Part shown: in pieces, positions 9,541-18,085 of the stretch
How the letters are laid out: each line of letters starts with the position of its first letter
Position numbering within the stretch: the stretch's first letter is position 1
Translations under genes and position numbers: made by a program
From: CAVRQM01 sp963723455
GTDB taxonomy: Bacteria; Pseudomonadota; Alphaproteobacteria; Acetobacterales; Acetobacteraceae
DNA length: 64,000 nucleotides
NCBI GenBank assembly: GCA_963723455.1
Contig: CAVRQM010000004.1
Location: forward strand, 248,001-312,000
Direction: 5' to 3'
Notes under the pieces: generated by a model
What the model was told of the DNA's origin: nothing
Seen by the model: the letters and a program-made list of their open reading frames with translations, nothing else
The model's database searches: none

Positions 9541-9548
9541 TCGCTTGC
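9525..9548. promoter_or_regulatory. Perfect 24-bp palindrome, candidate LacI-family operator
   Basis: The half-site GCAAGCGATTGC is followed immediately by its exact reverse complement, with the centre between 9536 and 9537. LacI-family operators are typically palindromes of this kind with a central CG step, as here. It lies between the divergent sugar-importer operon and the MFS gene and overlaps the predicted -35 of the former. The LacI-type gene at 3826-4827, in the same operon, is the likely binder (inference). Confidence 0.75.
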
Positions 9549-9634
9549 GGGTCGCGTGCGGGGCGATTCCAGGCCGACCGGCTGCGCGCCGACGCGCCCT
9601 GGAACCGCGAGGCTACGGACCCGTTTGCCGCAGC

Positions 9635-11074
9635 ATGCCCAGCGCGCACGCAACGTTCTCCACCGACATACCCGCCCGTCTCGACCGCCTGCCGTGGAGC
9701 CGGTTCCACTGGCTCGTGGTCACCGCCCTCGGCATCACCTGGATCCTTGACGGGCTGGAGGTGACGCTGGTCGGCTCGCTGTCCGGCGCCATCGCGGAGA
9801 GCCATTCCGCCGGCATCACGACCGCCGAGATCGGCTACGCCGCCAGCGCCTACCTGGCCGGGGCCGTGCTCGGGGCGCTGTTCTTCGGCTGGCTCACCGA
9901 CCGGCTCGGCCGCAAGAAGCTGTTCACCATCACCGTGCTGGTCTACCTGCTGGCCACCGTCGCCTCGGGCCTGGCCTGGAGCTTCTGGTCGTTCGCGCTG
10001 TTCCGCTTTTTCACCGGGGCCGGCATCGGCGGCGAGTATGCCGCGGTCAATGCCACCATCCAGGAACTGATCCCCGCCCGCCGGCGCGGCTTCACCGACC
10101 TGGTCATCAACGGCAGCTTCTGGATCGGCGCCGCTCTGGGCGCGTCCGGCGCGCTGCTGGCGCTGGACCCGTCCATCGTTCCGCCGGCGCTCGGCTGGCG
10201 CGTGGCGTTCGTCATCGGCGGCGCGATCGGCTTCATCACTCTGCTGCTGCGCCGCTGGCTGCCGGAGAGCCCGCGCTGGCTGATGACGCACGGGCAACCC
10301 GCCGCGGCGGACGCGGTGACCCGCGGCATCGAGGCGCGGGTGGCGGCCGAGACCGGACCGCTGCCGCCGGCGCCGCCGGGGCGGCTCCGGCTGCGGTCGG
10401 ACAAGCATAGCTGGTTCGCCGAGGGCGTCGCCGCGCTGTTCGGCCAGTACCGCCGGCGCACCGTCGTCGGCGTGGCGCTGATGGCCGCCCAGGCGTTCTG
10501 CTACAATGCCGTGTTCTTCACCTACGCCTTGATCCTGACCACCTTCTACAAGGTGCCGTCGGGCCGCGTCGGCCTGTTCATCCTGCCATTCGCCGCCGGC
10601 AATTTCCTCGGCCCGCTGCTGCTGGGCCGGCTGTTCGACACCATCGGCCGCAAGACCATGATCGCCGGCACCTACATCCTGTCGGGCGTGCTGCTGGTCG
10701 CGACCGGCTGGCTGTTCGCGCAGGGCGTGCTGGACGCGGTGCAGCAGACGATGGCCTGGACAGTCATCTTCTTCTTCGCCTCGGCCGCCGCCAGTTCCGC
10801 CTACCTCACCGTGGGAGAAAGCTTCCCGCTGGAGGTGCGCGCGGTCGCCATAGCCATCTTCTACGCCTTCGGCACCGGGATCGGCGGCGTCGCCGCGCCG
10901 GCGCTGTTCGGCGCGCTGATCGCCGGCGGCTCGCGCGGGCAGATCTTCTACGGCTACCTGCTCGGCGGCGTGCTGATGGTGGCCGGCGGGCTGATCGAGG
11001 CCTGGCTGGGCGTGGCCAGCGAGCGGCGCAGCCTGGAGGACATCGCCGCGCCGTTGTCGGCGGTCGCCGCCTGA
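9635..11074 (+). CDS. MFS transporter (sugar/aromatic-acid porter type)
   Basis: Twelve-helix secondary transporter of the inner membrane, 479 aa. Landmarks are the first-helix acidic motif DGLEVTLVGS, the loop 2-3 signature DRLGRKKLF, GIGGEYAAVNATIQELIPARRRG in helices 4-5, PESPRWL after helix 6, and the repeat of the loop signature (DTIGRKTM) in the second half. This pattern places it with the NiaP/aromatic acid:H+ symporter and sugar porter group; the substrate is not determinable. ATG 9635 was chosen because the frame upstream to 9533 runs through the palindrome and is unlike a transporter. It is divergent from the sugar-importer operon and could share its operator. Confidence 0.88.
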   Translation: MPSAHATFSTDIPARLDRLPWSRFHWLVVTALGITWILDGLEVTLVGSLSGAIAESHSAGITTAEIGYAASAYLAGAVLGALFFGWLTDRLGRKKLFTITVLVYLLATVASGLAWSFWSFALFRFFTGAGIGGEYAAVNATIQELIPARRRGFTDLVINGSFWIGAALGASGALLALDPSIVPPALGWRVAFVIGGAIGFITLLLRRWLPESPRWLMTHGQPAAADAVTRGIEARVAAETGPLPPAPPGRLRLRSDKHSWFAEGVAALFGQYRRRTVVGVALMAAQAFCYNAVFFTYALILTTFYKVPSGRVGLFILPFAAGNFLGPLLLGRLFDTIGRKTMIAGTYILSGVLLVATGWLFAQGVLDAVQQTMAWTVIFFFASAAASSAYLTVGESFPLEVRAVAIAIFYAFGTGIGGVAAPALFGALIAGGSRGQIFYGYLLGGVLMVAGGLIEAWLGVASERRSLEDIAAPLSAVAA

Positions 11075-11137
11075 TGCGCGAGGCAACCCGGCCGGGCGCC
11101 GGTCGTTGTGACAGCACCACAAACATAGGAGTGGTGG

Positions 11138-11323
11138 ATGGACAAGGATCGGGTTTCCGGCGCGATGGACCAGGCCAAGGGCGCCGTAAAGCAGGGCGTC
11201 GGCAACGTCACGGGCGACGCCAAGCTGCAGGGCGAGGGCGCGGCGGACAAGGCGGCCGGCAAGGTCGAGAGCGCCGTCGGCGGCGCCAAGGATGCAGCCC
11301 GCGACGCCGCCAACAAGTCCTGA
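11138..11323 (+). CDS. CsbD family stress protein
   Basis: A 61-aa hydrophilic, Ala/Gly/Lys-rich protein of the CsbD-like family (PF05532). It begins MDKDRVSGAMDQAKGAVKQ and contains the typical GNVTGDAKLQGEG block and KAAGKVESAVGGAKDAARD repeats. Such proteins are abundant in general-stress responses of bacteria; the molecular role is unknown. An AGGAG lies nine bases before the ATG. It stands between the MFS gene and a flavin reductase gene with no evidence of an operon. Confidence 0.85.
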   Translation: MDKDRVSGAMDQAKGAVKQGVGNVTGDAKLQGEGAADKAAGKVESAVGGAKDAARDAANKS

Positions 11324-11448
11324 TTGCCGGTCCGGGCCGGGCGGGGGCGTCGCGGGCGACCGCGGCGCCCTTTGCGTCTGGCCCGGCCGCGTCTGGAGTT
11401 GGCCGTCCCGCGCTGCCAATGTGACGCCCGGGATCAGGAGAGAGTGGC

Positions 11449-11949
11449 TTGGTCAGTCGCGACAGCTATCGCGAGGCGATGGCGCGCCTGGGTGCGGCGG
11501 TCAACATCATCACGACCAGCGGGCCGGGCGGCCGGCGCGGCTTCACCGCCTCGGCGGTGTGCAGCGTGACCGACGACCCGCCGACCTTGCTGGTCTGCTG
11601 CAACCGCATCCATGACAGCCATGCGGCGCTGCTGCGCAACCGCGTGATGTGCATCAATACGCTGGCGGCCGGGCAGGGCGAGGTGTCGGACGTGTTCGCC
11701 GGCATGTCAGGCGCCGAGGGAGAGGCCCGGTTCGACAGCGCGGCGTGGTATGTCATGGAAACTGGCGCGCCGGCGCTGCATGGCGCGGTGGTGTCGTTCG
11801 ACTGCCGCATCGTGCAATCGACGGACGTGGGGACGCATAGCGTGTTCTTCGGCGAGGTCGCAGCCCTGCGCCACGGTCCGGGCCATGGCGGGCTGATCTA
11901 TTTCGGCCGGGCCTATCATCCGGTCGGGCATCCCGAGGCGGCGAAGTAG
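11449..11949 (+). CDS. Flavin reductase family protein (FMN-binding split barrel)
   Basis: A 166-aa protein of the flavin reductase-like domain family (PF01613; HpaC/RutF group), which uses NAD(P)H to reduce flavin, usually for a partner monooxygenase. Visible blocks are GAAVNIITTSG, RGFTASAVCSVTDDPPTLLVC and the late GLIYFGRAYHPVG. The start is TTG 11449 behind CAGGAGAG, about five bases upstream; no ATG or GTG gives a complete domain. No partner monooxygenase is adjacent, so its client is unknown. Confidence 0.85.
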   Translation: MVSRDSYREAMARLGAAVNIITTSGPGGRRGFTASAVCSVTDDPPTLLVCCNRIHDSHAALLRNRVMCINTLAAGQGEVSDVFAGMSGAEGEARFDSAAWYVMETGAPALHGAVVSFDCRIVQSTDVGTHSVFFGEVAALRHGPGHGGLIYFGRAYHPVGHPEAAK

Positions 11950-12035
11950 GCCCCCTCACCCAACCCTCTCCCGGCGGGAGACGGCTTTCTGCTTCTGCAC
12001 CCTCTCCCATTGGAAGAGGGCCGGGGTGAGGGGCC
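11949..12035. repeat. Imperfect long inverted repeat, terminator-like
   Basis: The arms at about 11949-11970 and 12015-12035 (GGCCCCTCACCC... / ...GGGTGAGGGGCC) are near-perfect complements, with an inner secondary stem between them. It separates two convergent genes and could end transcription from both sides. Elements built on CCCTCACCC...GGGTGAGGG are common between genes in alphaproteobacteria, so this may be a dispersed repeat. Confidence 0.6.
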
Positions 12036-12053
12036 TTCGCTTACAAACCCAGC

Positions 12054-13169
12054 CTACGAAGCCGGCATCTGCTTGTAGTCGCCGTCGTGGAACTTGTACC
12101 AGACATAGACGGCAGTCGTGTCGCCCTTGTTGTTGAACGGCATGTCGCCCAGGACCGTCTTCCACGGGCCGCCCGAACGCAGCTCGTCGGCAACCTTGGC
12201 CGGATCGGTGGTGCCGGCCTTGTTCGCCGCCTCGGCCCAGGCCTGCATGGCGGCGTAGGTGTAGAGCACGTAGCCCTCGGGATTCTCGCCCTTCGCCGCG
12301 AACTCCTTCACCACCGACTGCGCCGACGGGCGGTCGCGCGGGTCGGCGCCGAAGGTGAACATCAGGCCCTCGCCGGCCGGGCCGGACACTTGCCAGAAAT
12401 CCTTGGTGTCGAGCGAATCGGGGCCGAGGATTTGCACGTTCAGCCCCTGCTCCTTGGCTTGGCGCGCGATCAGGCCGATCTCGGGGTGATAGCCGCCGAT
12501 ATAGACGACCTGGACCTTGTTTTCCTTCAGCCGGCTGATCAGCGCCGAGTAGTCGCGCTCGCCGGCCGTGTAGTGCGCGTCCATGACCGCGGTCTTGCCG
12601 TCGGCGATCATGTTCTTGCGCGTTTCGTCGGCGATGCCCTTGCCGTATGTCGAGTTGTCGTCAAGGATCGCCACGTTGTCGTTCTTGTAGGTCGTCGCCA
12701 GCGTCTTGCCGGCAAGGATGCCCTGCTGGTCGTCGCGGCCGCAGATGCGGAAAATCAGGGAGCCGCCATTCTCGGTATAGGCCGGGTTGGTGGAGGCCGG
12801 GCTCATCTCCAGGATGCCTTCCTCCTGATAGACCTTGCTGGCCGGGATCGAGCTGGACGAGCAGAAATGCCCATCGACGAACACCACGCCGTCATTGGCG
12901 AACTTGTTGGCGACCGACACCGCCTGCTTCGGGTCGCAGGCGTCGTCGCCGACTTCCAGCTCCAGCTTCTTGCCCAGCACGCCGCCGGCCGCGTTGATGT
13001 CGTCCACCGCCTGCTGCGCGCCCAGCTTCAGCTGCGCGCCGAAGGCGGCGTATTCGCCAGTGATCGGGCCGGCCGTGGCGACCTTGATCTGCGCCTGGGC
13101 CGGAGCGGCGGCGAGCATGGCCGCCAGCCCCAACCCGGCCGCGCCGGCCAGCAGAGTACGCTTCATCAT
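12054..13169 (-). CDS. Branched-chain amino acid ABC transporter binding protein (LivJ/LivK type)
   Basis: Periplasmic binding protein, 371 aa. The signal peptide MMKRTLLAGAAGLGLAAMLA ends near AQAQ. The mature protein opens with IKVATAGPITGEYAAFG, followed by GAQQAVDDINAAGG and the disulfide-type cysteines of DDACDPKQA and DGHFCSSSSIPAS, all hallmarks of Leu/Ile/Val-binding proteins (PF13458). Near the middle, AILDDNSTYGKGIAD and VQVVYIGGYHPEIGLI are equally typical. Start at the first of two ATG codons. The long open frame continuing upstream to 13949 is antisense to the dehydrogenase gene and is not coding. Its permease and ATPase partners are not adjacent; livGF at the window start are candidates. 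Confidence 0.93.
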   Translation of the reverse strand: MMKRTLLAGAAGLGLAAMLAAAPAQAQIKVATAGPITGEYAAFGAQLKLGAQQAVDDINAAGGVLGKKLELEVGDDACDPKQAVSVANKFANDGVVFVDGHFCSSSSIPASKVYQEEGILEMSPASTNPAYTENGGSLIFRICGRDDQQGILAGKTLATTYKNDNVAILDDNSTYGKGIADETRKNMIADGKTAVMDAHYTAGERDYSALISRLKENKVQVVYIGGYHPEIGLIARQAKEQGLNVQILGPDSLDTKDFWQVSGPAGEGLMFTFGADPRDRPSAQSVVKEFAAKGENPEGYVLYTYAAMQAWAEAANKAGTTDPAKVADELRSGGPWKTVLGDMPFNNKGDTTAVYVWYKFHDGDYKQMPAS

Positions 13170-13292
13170 GACGTGATGTCCCCAGGATTGTGCTTGACCG
13201 CGCCTTGATGCACGGCTGGTGCGCAGCGTAGGCGCAACTCCTCCGGCGGAAAAGCCCCGGAACAGGTGCGCAACAAACATGGGGAACGGCAG

Positions 13293-14183
13293 ATGAGCGG
13301 ACAGGCGATCGCGGTGATCGGATTGGGCGGCATGGGGCGGGGCATCGCCGGGCGGCTGCTCGATTTGGGGTTCCGCGTCCGGGTCTGGAACCGCACCGCA
13401 GCGGCCGCCGATCCGCTGGTCGAGCGCGGCGCGGAGCGCGCAGGCAGCCCGGCCGAGGCCGTCGAGCCGGGCGGTGCGGCGATCACCATGGTCGCCAACG
13501 ACGCGGCGCTGGACGCGGTCGCGACCGGCCCCGGCGGGTTCGCCGATCGGCTGGGCGCCGACGGCGTGCATATCTCCATGAGCACCATCTCGGTCGAGCT
13601 GGCCCGCCGGCTCGCGGCCCTGCATCAGGCCGCGGGCGGCGACTGGGTCGCGGCACCGGTGTTCGGCCGGCCCGAGGCCGCGGCGGCCGGAAAGCTCTGG
13701 GTCGGCCAGTCCGGCCGGACGGAGGCGCTGGCCCGGGTGCGCCCGGTGCTGGAAGCGGTCAGCCAGGGGATCTTCGATTTCGGCGATGCTCCCGACGCGG
13801 CCCCCGCGGCCAAGATCGCCGGCAATTTCCTGATCGCCTCGGCGATGGAAGCGATGGGCGAGGCGTTCGCGCTGCTGGACAAGCGCGGCGTCGATGCCCG
13901 CGCGTTCCACGACATGATGAGCCGCAGCATCTTCGGCTCGGTCATCCACCAGAACTACGGCCGCTTCATCCTTGACCAGGCGTTCTCTCCGCCGGGGTTC
14001 AAGCTGAGCCTGGGGGCAAAGGACGTGGGCCTGGCGCTGGCCGCCGGTGCCGAAAGCCAGGTGCCGCTGCCGCTGGCCAGCCTGCTGCGCGACCGCTTCC
14101 TCGTCTCGATGGCGCAGGGACGCGGCGAGCTGGACTGGACCAGCATCGCACTGAACGCGCGGGCGGAGGCGGGGCTCGGCTGA
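13293..14183 (+). CDS. NAD(P)-dependent beta-hydroxyacid dehydrogenase (3-hydroxyisobutyrate dehydrogenase family)
   Basis: Oxidoreductase of 296 aa. The N-terminal Rossmann motif is GLGGMGRGIA, followed by RVWNRTAAAA, where the Arg suggests NADP preference. The family substrate loop appears as HISMSTISVELA and the catalytic lysine sits in AAKIAGNFLI. The C-terminal helical domain contains SRSIFGSVIHQNYG and LSLGAKDVGLALAAG, consistent with the glyoxylate/3-hydroxyisobutyrate/imine reductase superfamily. ATG 13293 follows GGGGAACGG; a GTG at 13266 would add nine poorly conserved residues. Divergent from the Liv-type binding protein. Exact substrate unknown. Confidence 0.9.
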   Translation: MSGQAIAVIGLGGMGRGIAGRLLDLGFRVRVWNRTAAAADPLVERGAERAGSPAEAVEPGGAAITMVANDAALDAVATGPGGFADRLGADGVHISMSTISVELARRLAALHQAAGGDWVAAPVFGRPEAAAAGKLWVGQSGRTEALARVRPVLEAVSQGIFDFGDAPDAAPAAKIAGNFLIASAMEAMGEAFALLDKRGVDARAFHDMMSRSIFGSVIHQNYGRFILDQAFSPPGFKLSLGAKDVGLALAAGAESQVPLPLASLLRDRFLVSMAQGRGELDWTSIALNARAEAGLG

Positions 14184-14206
14184 CCCCCACGGCTTCGCCG
14201 CGTCGA

Positions 14207-15250
14207 TCAGGTCCAGTACAGGACGCGCAGCGTCGGCAGATGGCGGGCGAGGGAGGCCTGCAACGCCGCCCGCATCTCGGCCATCTGCTCGCGCGGAAAG
14301 ACGTATTTCACCGAGCCGAACCGCGTCGTTTTCCGCGACCGCTGCGCCTCGTCCATGTCCAGGGAGCTGCCGGGATACCAGCCGGCGAGCACCGCCTTCG
14401 ACTTCGGGGTGAAGCGGTGGGTGATCAGTTCCGCCGTCAGATCCAGGTCCGCCACGCCGTCGAGTGCGGCCGCGACCTCGGCGAACAGCCGGTCATAGGC
14501 GGCGGCCCAGTCGGGCAGGCGCAGGATCGGCGCCACGGTGAGGCCCACCGGGTAGCCCGAAGCGGCCACCGCTCGCAGCGCGGCCAGCCGCGCCGCGACG
14601 CGCGGCGCGCCGCCCTCATGCCGCTCCGCGCCGGCGGCGTTCAGCGAGAAGCGGATGCGGGTGCGCCGACGATGCGCCAAGCCGAGCAGCGGTGCGATGG
14701 CGTCGAACTTGGTGGTGAAGCGCAGCTGCACGGCGGCGTCCCAGGCGCCGAAATGCGTGATGCAGGCGGCGAGGCTGCCGGTCAGGTGCTCGATCGCCAG
14801 CGGGTCGGTGTAGCACGAGCACTCGAACGTCGTGCCCTCGGCGGCGCGCGCCGCGCTCGCCGAGGTGACGCAGCCATGGCCCACCGCCGCCGGCAGCTCG
14901 GCCAGGATCTCGGGCAGGTTGGCGTAGGCGCGGATAATCGGCGGCCCGGCCAGGGAGCCGGCGAGGTAGCAGTAGCTGCAATGCGCCGGGCAGCCCTCGG
15001 CGAGGTCGAACCGCCAGTCCGCGCTGGGCGGGATCGGCTGCAGCCGGCGGCGGCTCGGGCTGGCGGTGACGACCGCCAGGGTGGTCTTGGCGTCGCGATA
15101 GGCCTCCGGGAGCCCGCTCAGCCGATCGGCGCCGAGCCGCACGATCTCCGAGCCGAGCGCCGCCGCGCGCTCGACCATCGCCGCGCCTGCCGGCCAGGCG
15201 AGCGCGGACGGAGTGGCCAGCACGCGGCGCGGGATCCAGGGCCGAGGCAT
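14207..15250 (-). CDS. SplB-like radical SAM protein
   Basis: A 347-aa radical SAM protein of the spore photoproduct lyase family. The [4Fe-4S] cluster motif is CPAHCSYC (Cx3Cx2C) near residue 105, preceded by WRFDLAEG, and followed by the family's ECSCYTDPLAIEHLTGS and RFTTKFDAI. The end (KAVLAGWYPGS ... KYVFPREQM) also fits. The organism gives no sign of making spores, so a role on spore photoproduct is unlikely; proteins of this family in non-sporeformers are uncharacterised. ATG 15250 was chosen as the first start after the alkB end; the upstream open frame is antisense noise. It is the last gene of the ada-alkB cluster, suggesting a DNA-damage role (inference). Confidence 0.85.
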   Translation of the reverse strand: MPRPWIPRRVLATPSALAWPAGAAMVERAAALGSEIVRLGADRLSGLPEAYRDAKTTLAVVTASPSRRRLQPIPPSADWRFDLAEGCPAHCSYCYLAGSLAGPPIIRAYANLPEILAELPAAVGHGCVTSASAARAAEGTTFECSCYTDPLAIEHLTGSLAACITHFGAWDAAVQLRFTTKFDAIAPLLGLAHRRRTRIRFSLNAAGAERHEGGAPRVAARLAALRAVAASGYPVGLTVAPILRLPDWAAAYDRLFAEVAAALDGVADLDLTAELITHRFTPKSKAVLAGWYPGSSLDMDEAQRSRKTTRFGSVKYVFPREQMAEMRAALQASLARHLPTLRVLYWT

Positions 15251-15285
15251 CACCCAGCAATGCCGGGGCACCGGCCGGGTTGCTG

Positions 15286-15937
15286 CTACAGGGCGCGCCG
15301 GAACGTCAGGTTGATGCGGCAGCGCCCGGTCAGATCGTGCGCGCCGTCCGCCAGCGGCGCGACGCCGTGATAGGCCAGCCGGGCCGGGCCGCCCCAGACC
15401 ACCACATCGCCGTGCAGCAGACGCAGCCGGCGCGGCCGGTCGGCCCGGCGCAGGCCGCCCCACAGGAACGTGGCCGGCAGGCCGAGCGACACCGAGACGA
15501 TCGGCTGGGCGAAGTCTTGTTCGTCGCGATCCTGGTGCAGCGCCATGCGCGCGCCCGGTTCATAGCGGTTGACCAGGCAGGTGTCCGGCGCGAACCCCGC
15601 GAAACCGCCGGCGGCGGCGGCGCGCGCGGCCAGGTCCAGCAGCGCGGGCGGCAATGCGGGCCAGGGCCGGCCGGTGAGCGGGTCAGCCGGGGCGTAGCGG
15701 TAGCCGGCGCGGTCGGAGACCCAGCTCGCGGCGCCGCACCCGGTCATCGCCACCGACATGGTATGTCCGCCCGGCACCGCCATGCGCCGGAACGGTGCGG
15801 CGGCGGCGATCGCGTCAACCTCGGCGAGCAACTCCGACGCTTCCGGCTCGGCGAAGCCGCGCAGCAGGACCGCGCCCTCGGCCAGCGCCTCGCCGCGCGT
15901 CGCCCAGCCCGGCCAGCAGGTCGGCCTCAGCGCGCAT
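15286..15937 (-). pseudogene. alkB: Alpha-ketoglutarate-dependent DNA repair dioxygenase AlkB, one frameshift
   Basis: Oxidative demethylase that removes 1-methyladenine and 3-methylcytosine from DNA using Fe(II) and 2-oxoglutarate. The core matches E. coli AlkB block by block: PGGHTMSVAMTGCG, the RYAPADP region, NRYEPGA then the iron pair HQDRDE, VSVSLGLPA, HGDVVVWGG, the distal His in YHGVAPL, and the 2OG-binding R in RINLTFR. ATG 15937 overlaps the end of the upstream oxygenase gene by 11 bases and gives MRAEADLLAGLGD; the frame then shifts near 15894, inside a GC repeat, before GEALAEGAVLLRGF. Correcting one base gained (or two lost) gives about 216 aa, the normal length. All catalytic residues are intact, so a base-call error is plausible. 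Confidence 0.85.
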
Positions 15938-16638
15938 CGTGAAAGATCACGCCCAGCGTATGCCGCCGCCCGGCGCGCAGCCGGCTGACGCCGTGGCGCA
16001 TCGCGACGCGATAGACGCCGCGCGTGCCCTGCACCGGCCGCTGGTTGACCGCGAAGATCACGGCCTCGCCTTGCGCCAGGCCCACCACCTCGGCGCGGCT
16101 CTGCATCCGCGGCCGCTGCTCGGTCAGCACGAACTCGCCGCCGGAAAAATCCGCGCCGGGGCGGCTGAGCAGGAAGGTCGCCTGCAACGGGAAGGCGAGG
16201 TCGCCGTACAGATCCTGATGCAGGCAGTTGTAGTCGCCCGGCCCGTAGCGCAGCAGCAGCGGCGTGGGGCGCGTCTGGCCGGCTTCGTGGCAGCGCGCGA
16301 GATAGTCCGCATGGGTCGCGGGATACGCGGCGGGCCGGCCGAGCGCCGCCTCCCAGCCATTCGCGACGGCGGCGAGGCGGGGGTACAGCGCCTCGCGGAG
16401 CGCCGCGACGGCGGCGGGCAGGGGGTAGGCGAAATACTGGTATTCGCCCTGCCCGAACCCGTGCCGCGCCATGACGACCCGGCTGCGGAACGCGGATGCG
16501 TCGTCGTAGCGGGCCGCCAGAGCCGCGCATTCGTCCGGCGTCAGCAATGCTGCCGGTGGTGGCGCTGCCGCGCGCGTCGAGGTCGGAGCCGATGCGCTGC
16601 CAGTCCAGGCCGGCGACCCGCTCGGCGATGGCGGTCAA
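15927..16638 (-). pseudogene. 2OG-Fe(II) oxygenase, DUF2086/Oxygenase-NA type, one frameshift
   Basis: Oxygenase of the family described in Pfam as acting on methylated, damaged DNA (PF09859); assignment is from memory of the family sequence. Conserved blocks include RSRVVMARHGFGQGEYQYF, RYGPGDYNCLHQDLYGD with the HxD iron pair, GGEFVLTEQRPRMQSR, RHGVSRL with the third iron ligand, and RRHTLGVIFHDA. TTG 16638 overlaps the ada stop (TTGA) and starts MTAIAERVAGLDW. The frame is broken near 16550, just before LLTPDECAALA; deleting one base restores about 236 aa. Neighbours on both sides are alkylation-repair genes, supporting a repair role. Only the fragment from 16547 is continuously open. Confidence 0.8.
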
Positions 16639-17714
16639 GACGTGCGTTCCTGCTCCAGCAGCCGGCGCTTGCGCGCCGCGCCCCAGCGGTAGCCCGAGAT
16701 CGCGCCGTCGGAGGCGACGACGCGATGGCAGGGCACGGCCACGGCCAGGGCGTTGGCCGCACAGGCGCCGGCCACCGCGCGGACCGCCGAGGGGCTGCCG
16801 ATCCGCGTGGCCAGCTCGCGGTAGCTGAGCGTCGTCGCCGGCGCGGGATGGCGCGCAGCGCCTCCCACACGCGGCGCTGGAAGGCGGTGCCGCGGATGTC
16901 GAGCGGCAGCGGGAAGGCGGCGCTGTCGCCGGGCGCGTCGACGAAGGCGACGACTTGCGCGACCTGGAGCGCGAAATCCGGGTCGGCCGGCAGCAGTTCG
17001 CGCGCGCGGAAACCGCGCGGCCAGGTCGGCCAGCAAGGCGGCCGGATCGTCGCCCAGCAGGATGGCGCAGATGCCGCGCGCGGTGGCCGCCACCAGCACC
17101 GCGCCCAGCGCGCCGTGGCCGATGGCGTAGCGGATCGCCTCGCCCGCGCCGCCCGCGCGGAAGGCGGAGGGCGTCATGCCGAGCATCCCGTCCGCCGCCT
17201 CGTAGAAGCGGCCGGAGGAGTTGAACCCGGCATCGTACATCGCCGTCGTGACCGCGACGCCGTCCCGCAGGCTGGCCCGCACGCGCCGTTGCCGCTGCGC
17301 GTCGGCATAGGCCTTTGGCGTCACTCCCGCGACACGGCGGAACAGCCGGTGGAAATGCGGGCCGCTGAGACCCGCCGCCGCCGCCAGCGCCGCGAGCGGA
17401 GGCGGCTCCCTCGGCCGCCTCGATCGCGCGGCAGGCGTCGGCGACCAGCCCGCCTCGCGCTCGGCGCGCGGCGGCAGATCGGGGCGGCAGCGGCTGCACG
17501 GCCGGAACCCGGCGCGCTCGGCATCGGCTCGGGTGGCGTGGAAAGCCACGTTCTCCGGCCGCGCCGGGCGGGCGGCGCAGGACGGGCGGCAATAGACGCC
17601 GGTGGTGGCGACGGAGTAGAGGAAAGCGCCGTCGGCCGCCGGATCGCGCCGGCGCAGCGCATCGCGGCGGGCGGCGTCGGTGGCGAAGCGGTCGGCGGGT
17701 GTGATGGCGTTCAT
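16635..17714 (-). pseudogene. ada: Ada: methyl-DNA sensor, AraC-type activator and O6-methylguanine methyltransferase, four frameshifts
   Basis: Ada senses methylphosphotriesters, activates the adaptive response and directly removes O6-methyl groups. Visible: zinc/methyl-acceptor cysteines in TTGVYCRPSC and RPCSRCRPD, the AraC helix-turn-helix (HFHRLFRRVAGVTPKAY ... DAGFNSSGRFYEA), and the methyltransferase active site AVPCHRVV. Start ATG 17714. The translation leaves the family pattern four times: near 17450 (should continue LVADACRAIEAAEG), returning near 17410, again near 17010 inside a CG repeat (should continue ELLPADPDFALQVAQVV), returning near 16850. The net change is zero, so the long frame stays open but two segments are nonsense, including the start of the methyltransferase domain. 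First gene of the repair cluster. Confidence 0.83.
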
Positions 17715-18085
17715 CGTGACTCTCCCCAGACGTGGCATCTGTCTCGATACATGCCGCCTCAGGCCTGGCGCCGCACTCCGGGCCTTGCGCTCCAATCGGT
17801 TGACCGGCCCGTGAACTCAGTTCCTTTTTTACAACGCTCTCTGATACGCTGCGTCAATGAACGTCGGCGGCCTTCCGAGCCTGGGTAAATGGCTTATCCC
17901 TGTGCTAGCCTCTCCCGTGCGTGAGTGCATGATACGGAAGGGATGGCAGCCGTATCCGAGTTAACAGGACGAACGCGGAGTTCCGCTTGCACTCGTGGCC
18001 TGACGCCGTGCCGTAGAACGCGCCCAATCGTGTGCGGGGCTGCTGCGCGGCCAATCGGCGATGACCGAGCCGACAAGCCGTTTCG
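17715..18085. other. Upstream region of ada, possible promoter
   Basis: This gap lies between ada and an unrelated small gene. On the minus strand TTGACG (17857-17852) is followed after 17 bases by TTGTAA (17834-17829), a good -35 with a weak -10, about 115 bases before the ada ATG. No perfect palindrome or Ada-box could be recognised. Short open frames here have no features of real genes. Confidence 0.3.

Noticed and set aside
9515..11419. A 634-codon open frame on the minus strand opposite the MFS and CsbD genes
   Set aside because: The translation is a Gln/Arg/His-rich shadow with no domain; it arises from the high-GC codon pattern of the MFS gene on the other strand.
13170..13949. Extension of the Liv-type binding protein frame upstream of its signal peptide
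   Set aside because: The signal peptide begins at 13169, and the extension is antisense to the dehydrogenase gene and has no features.
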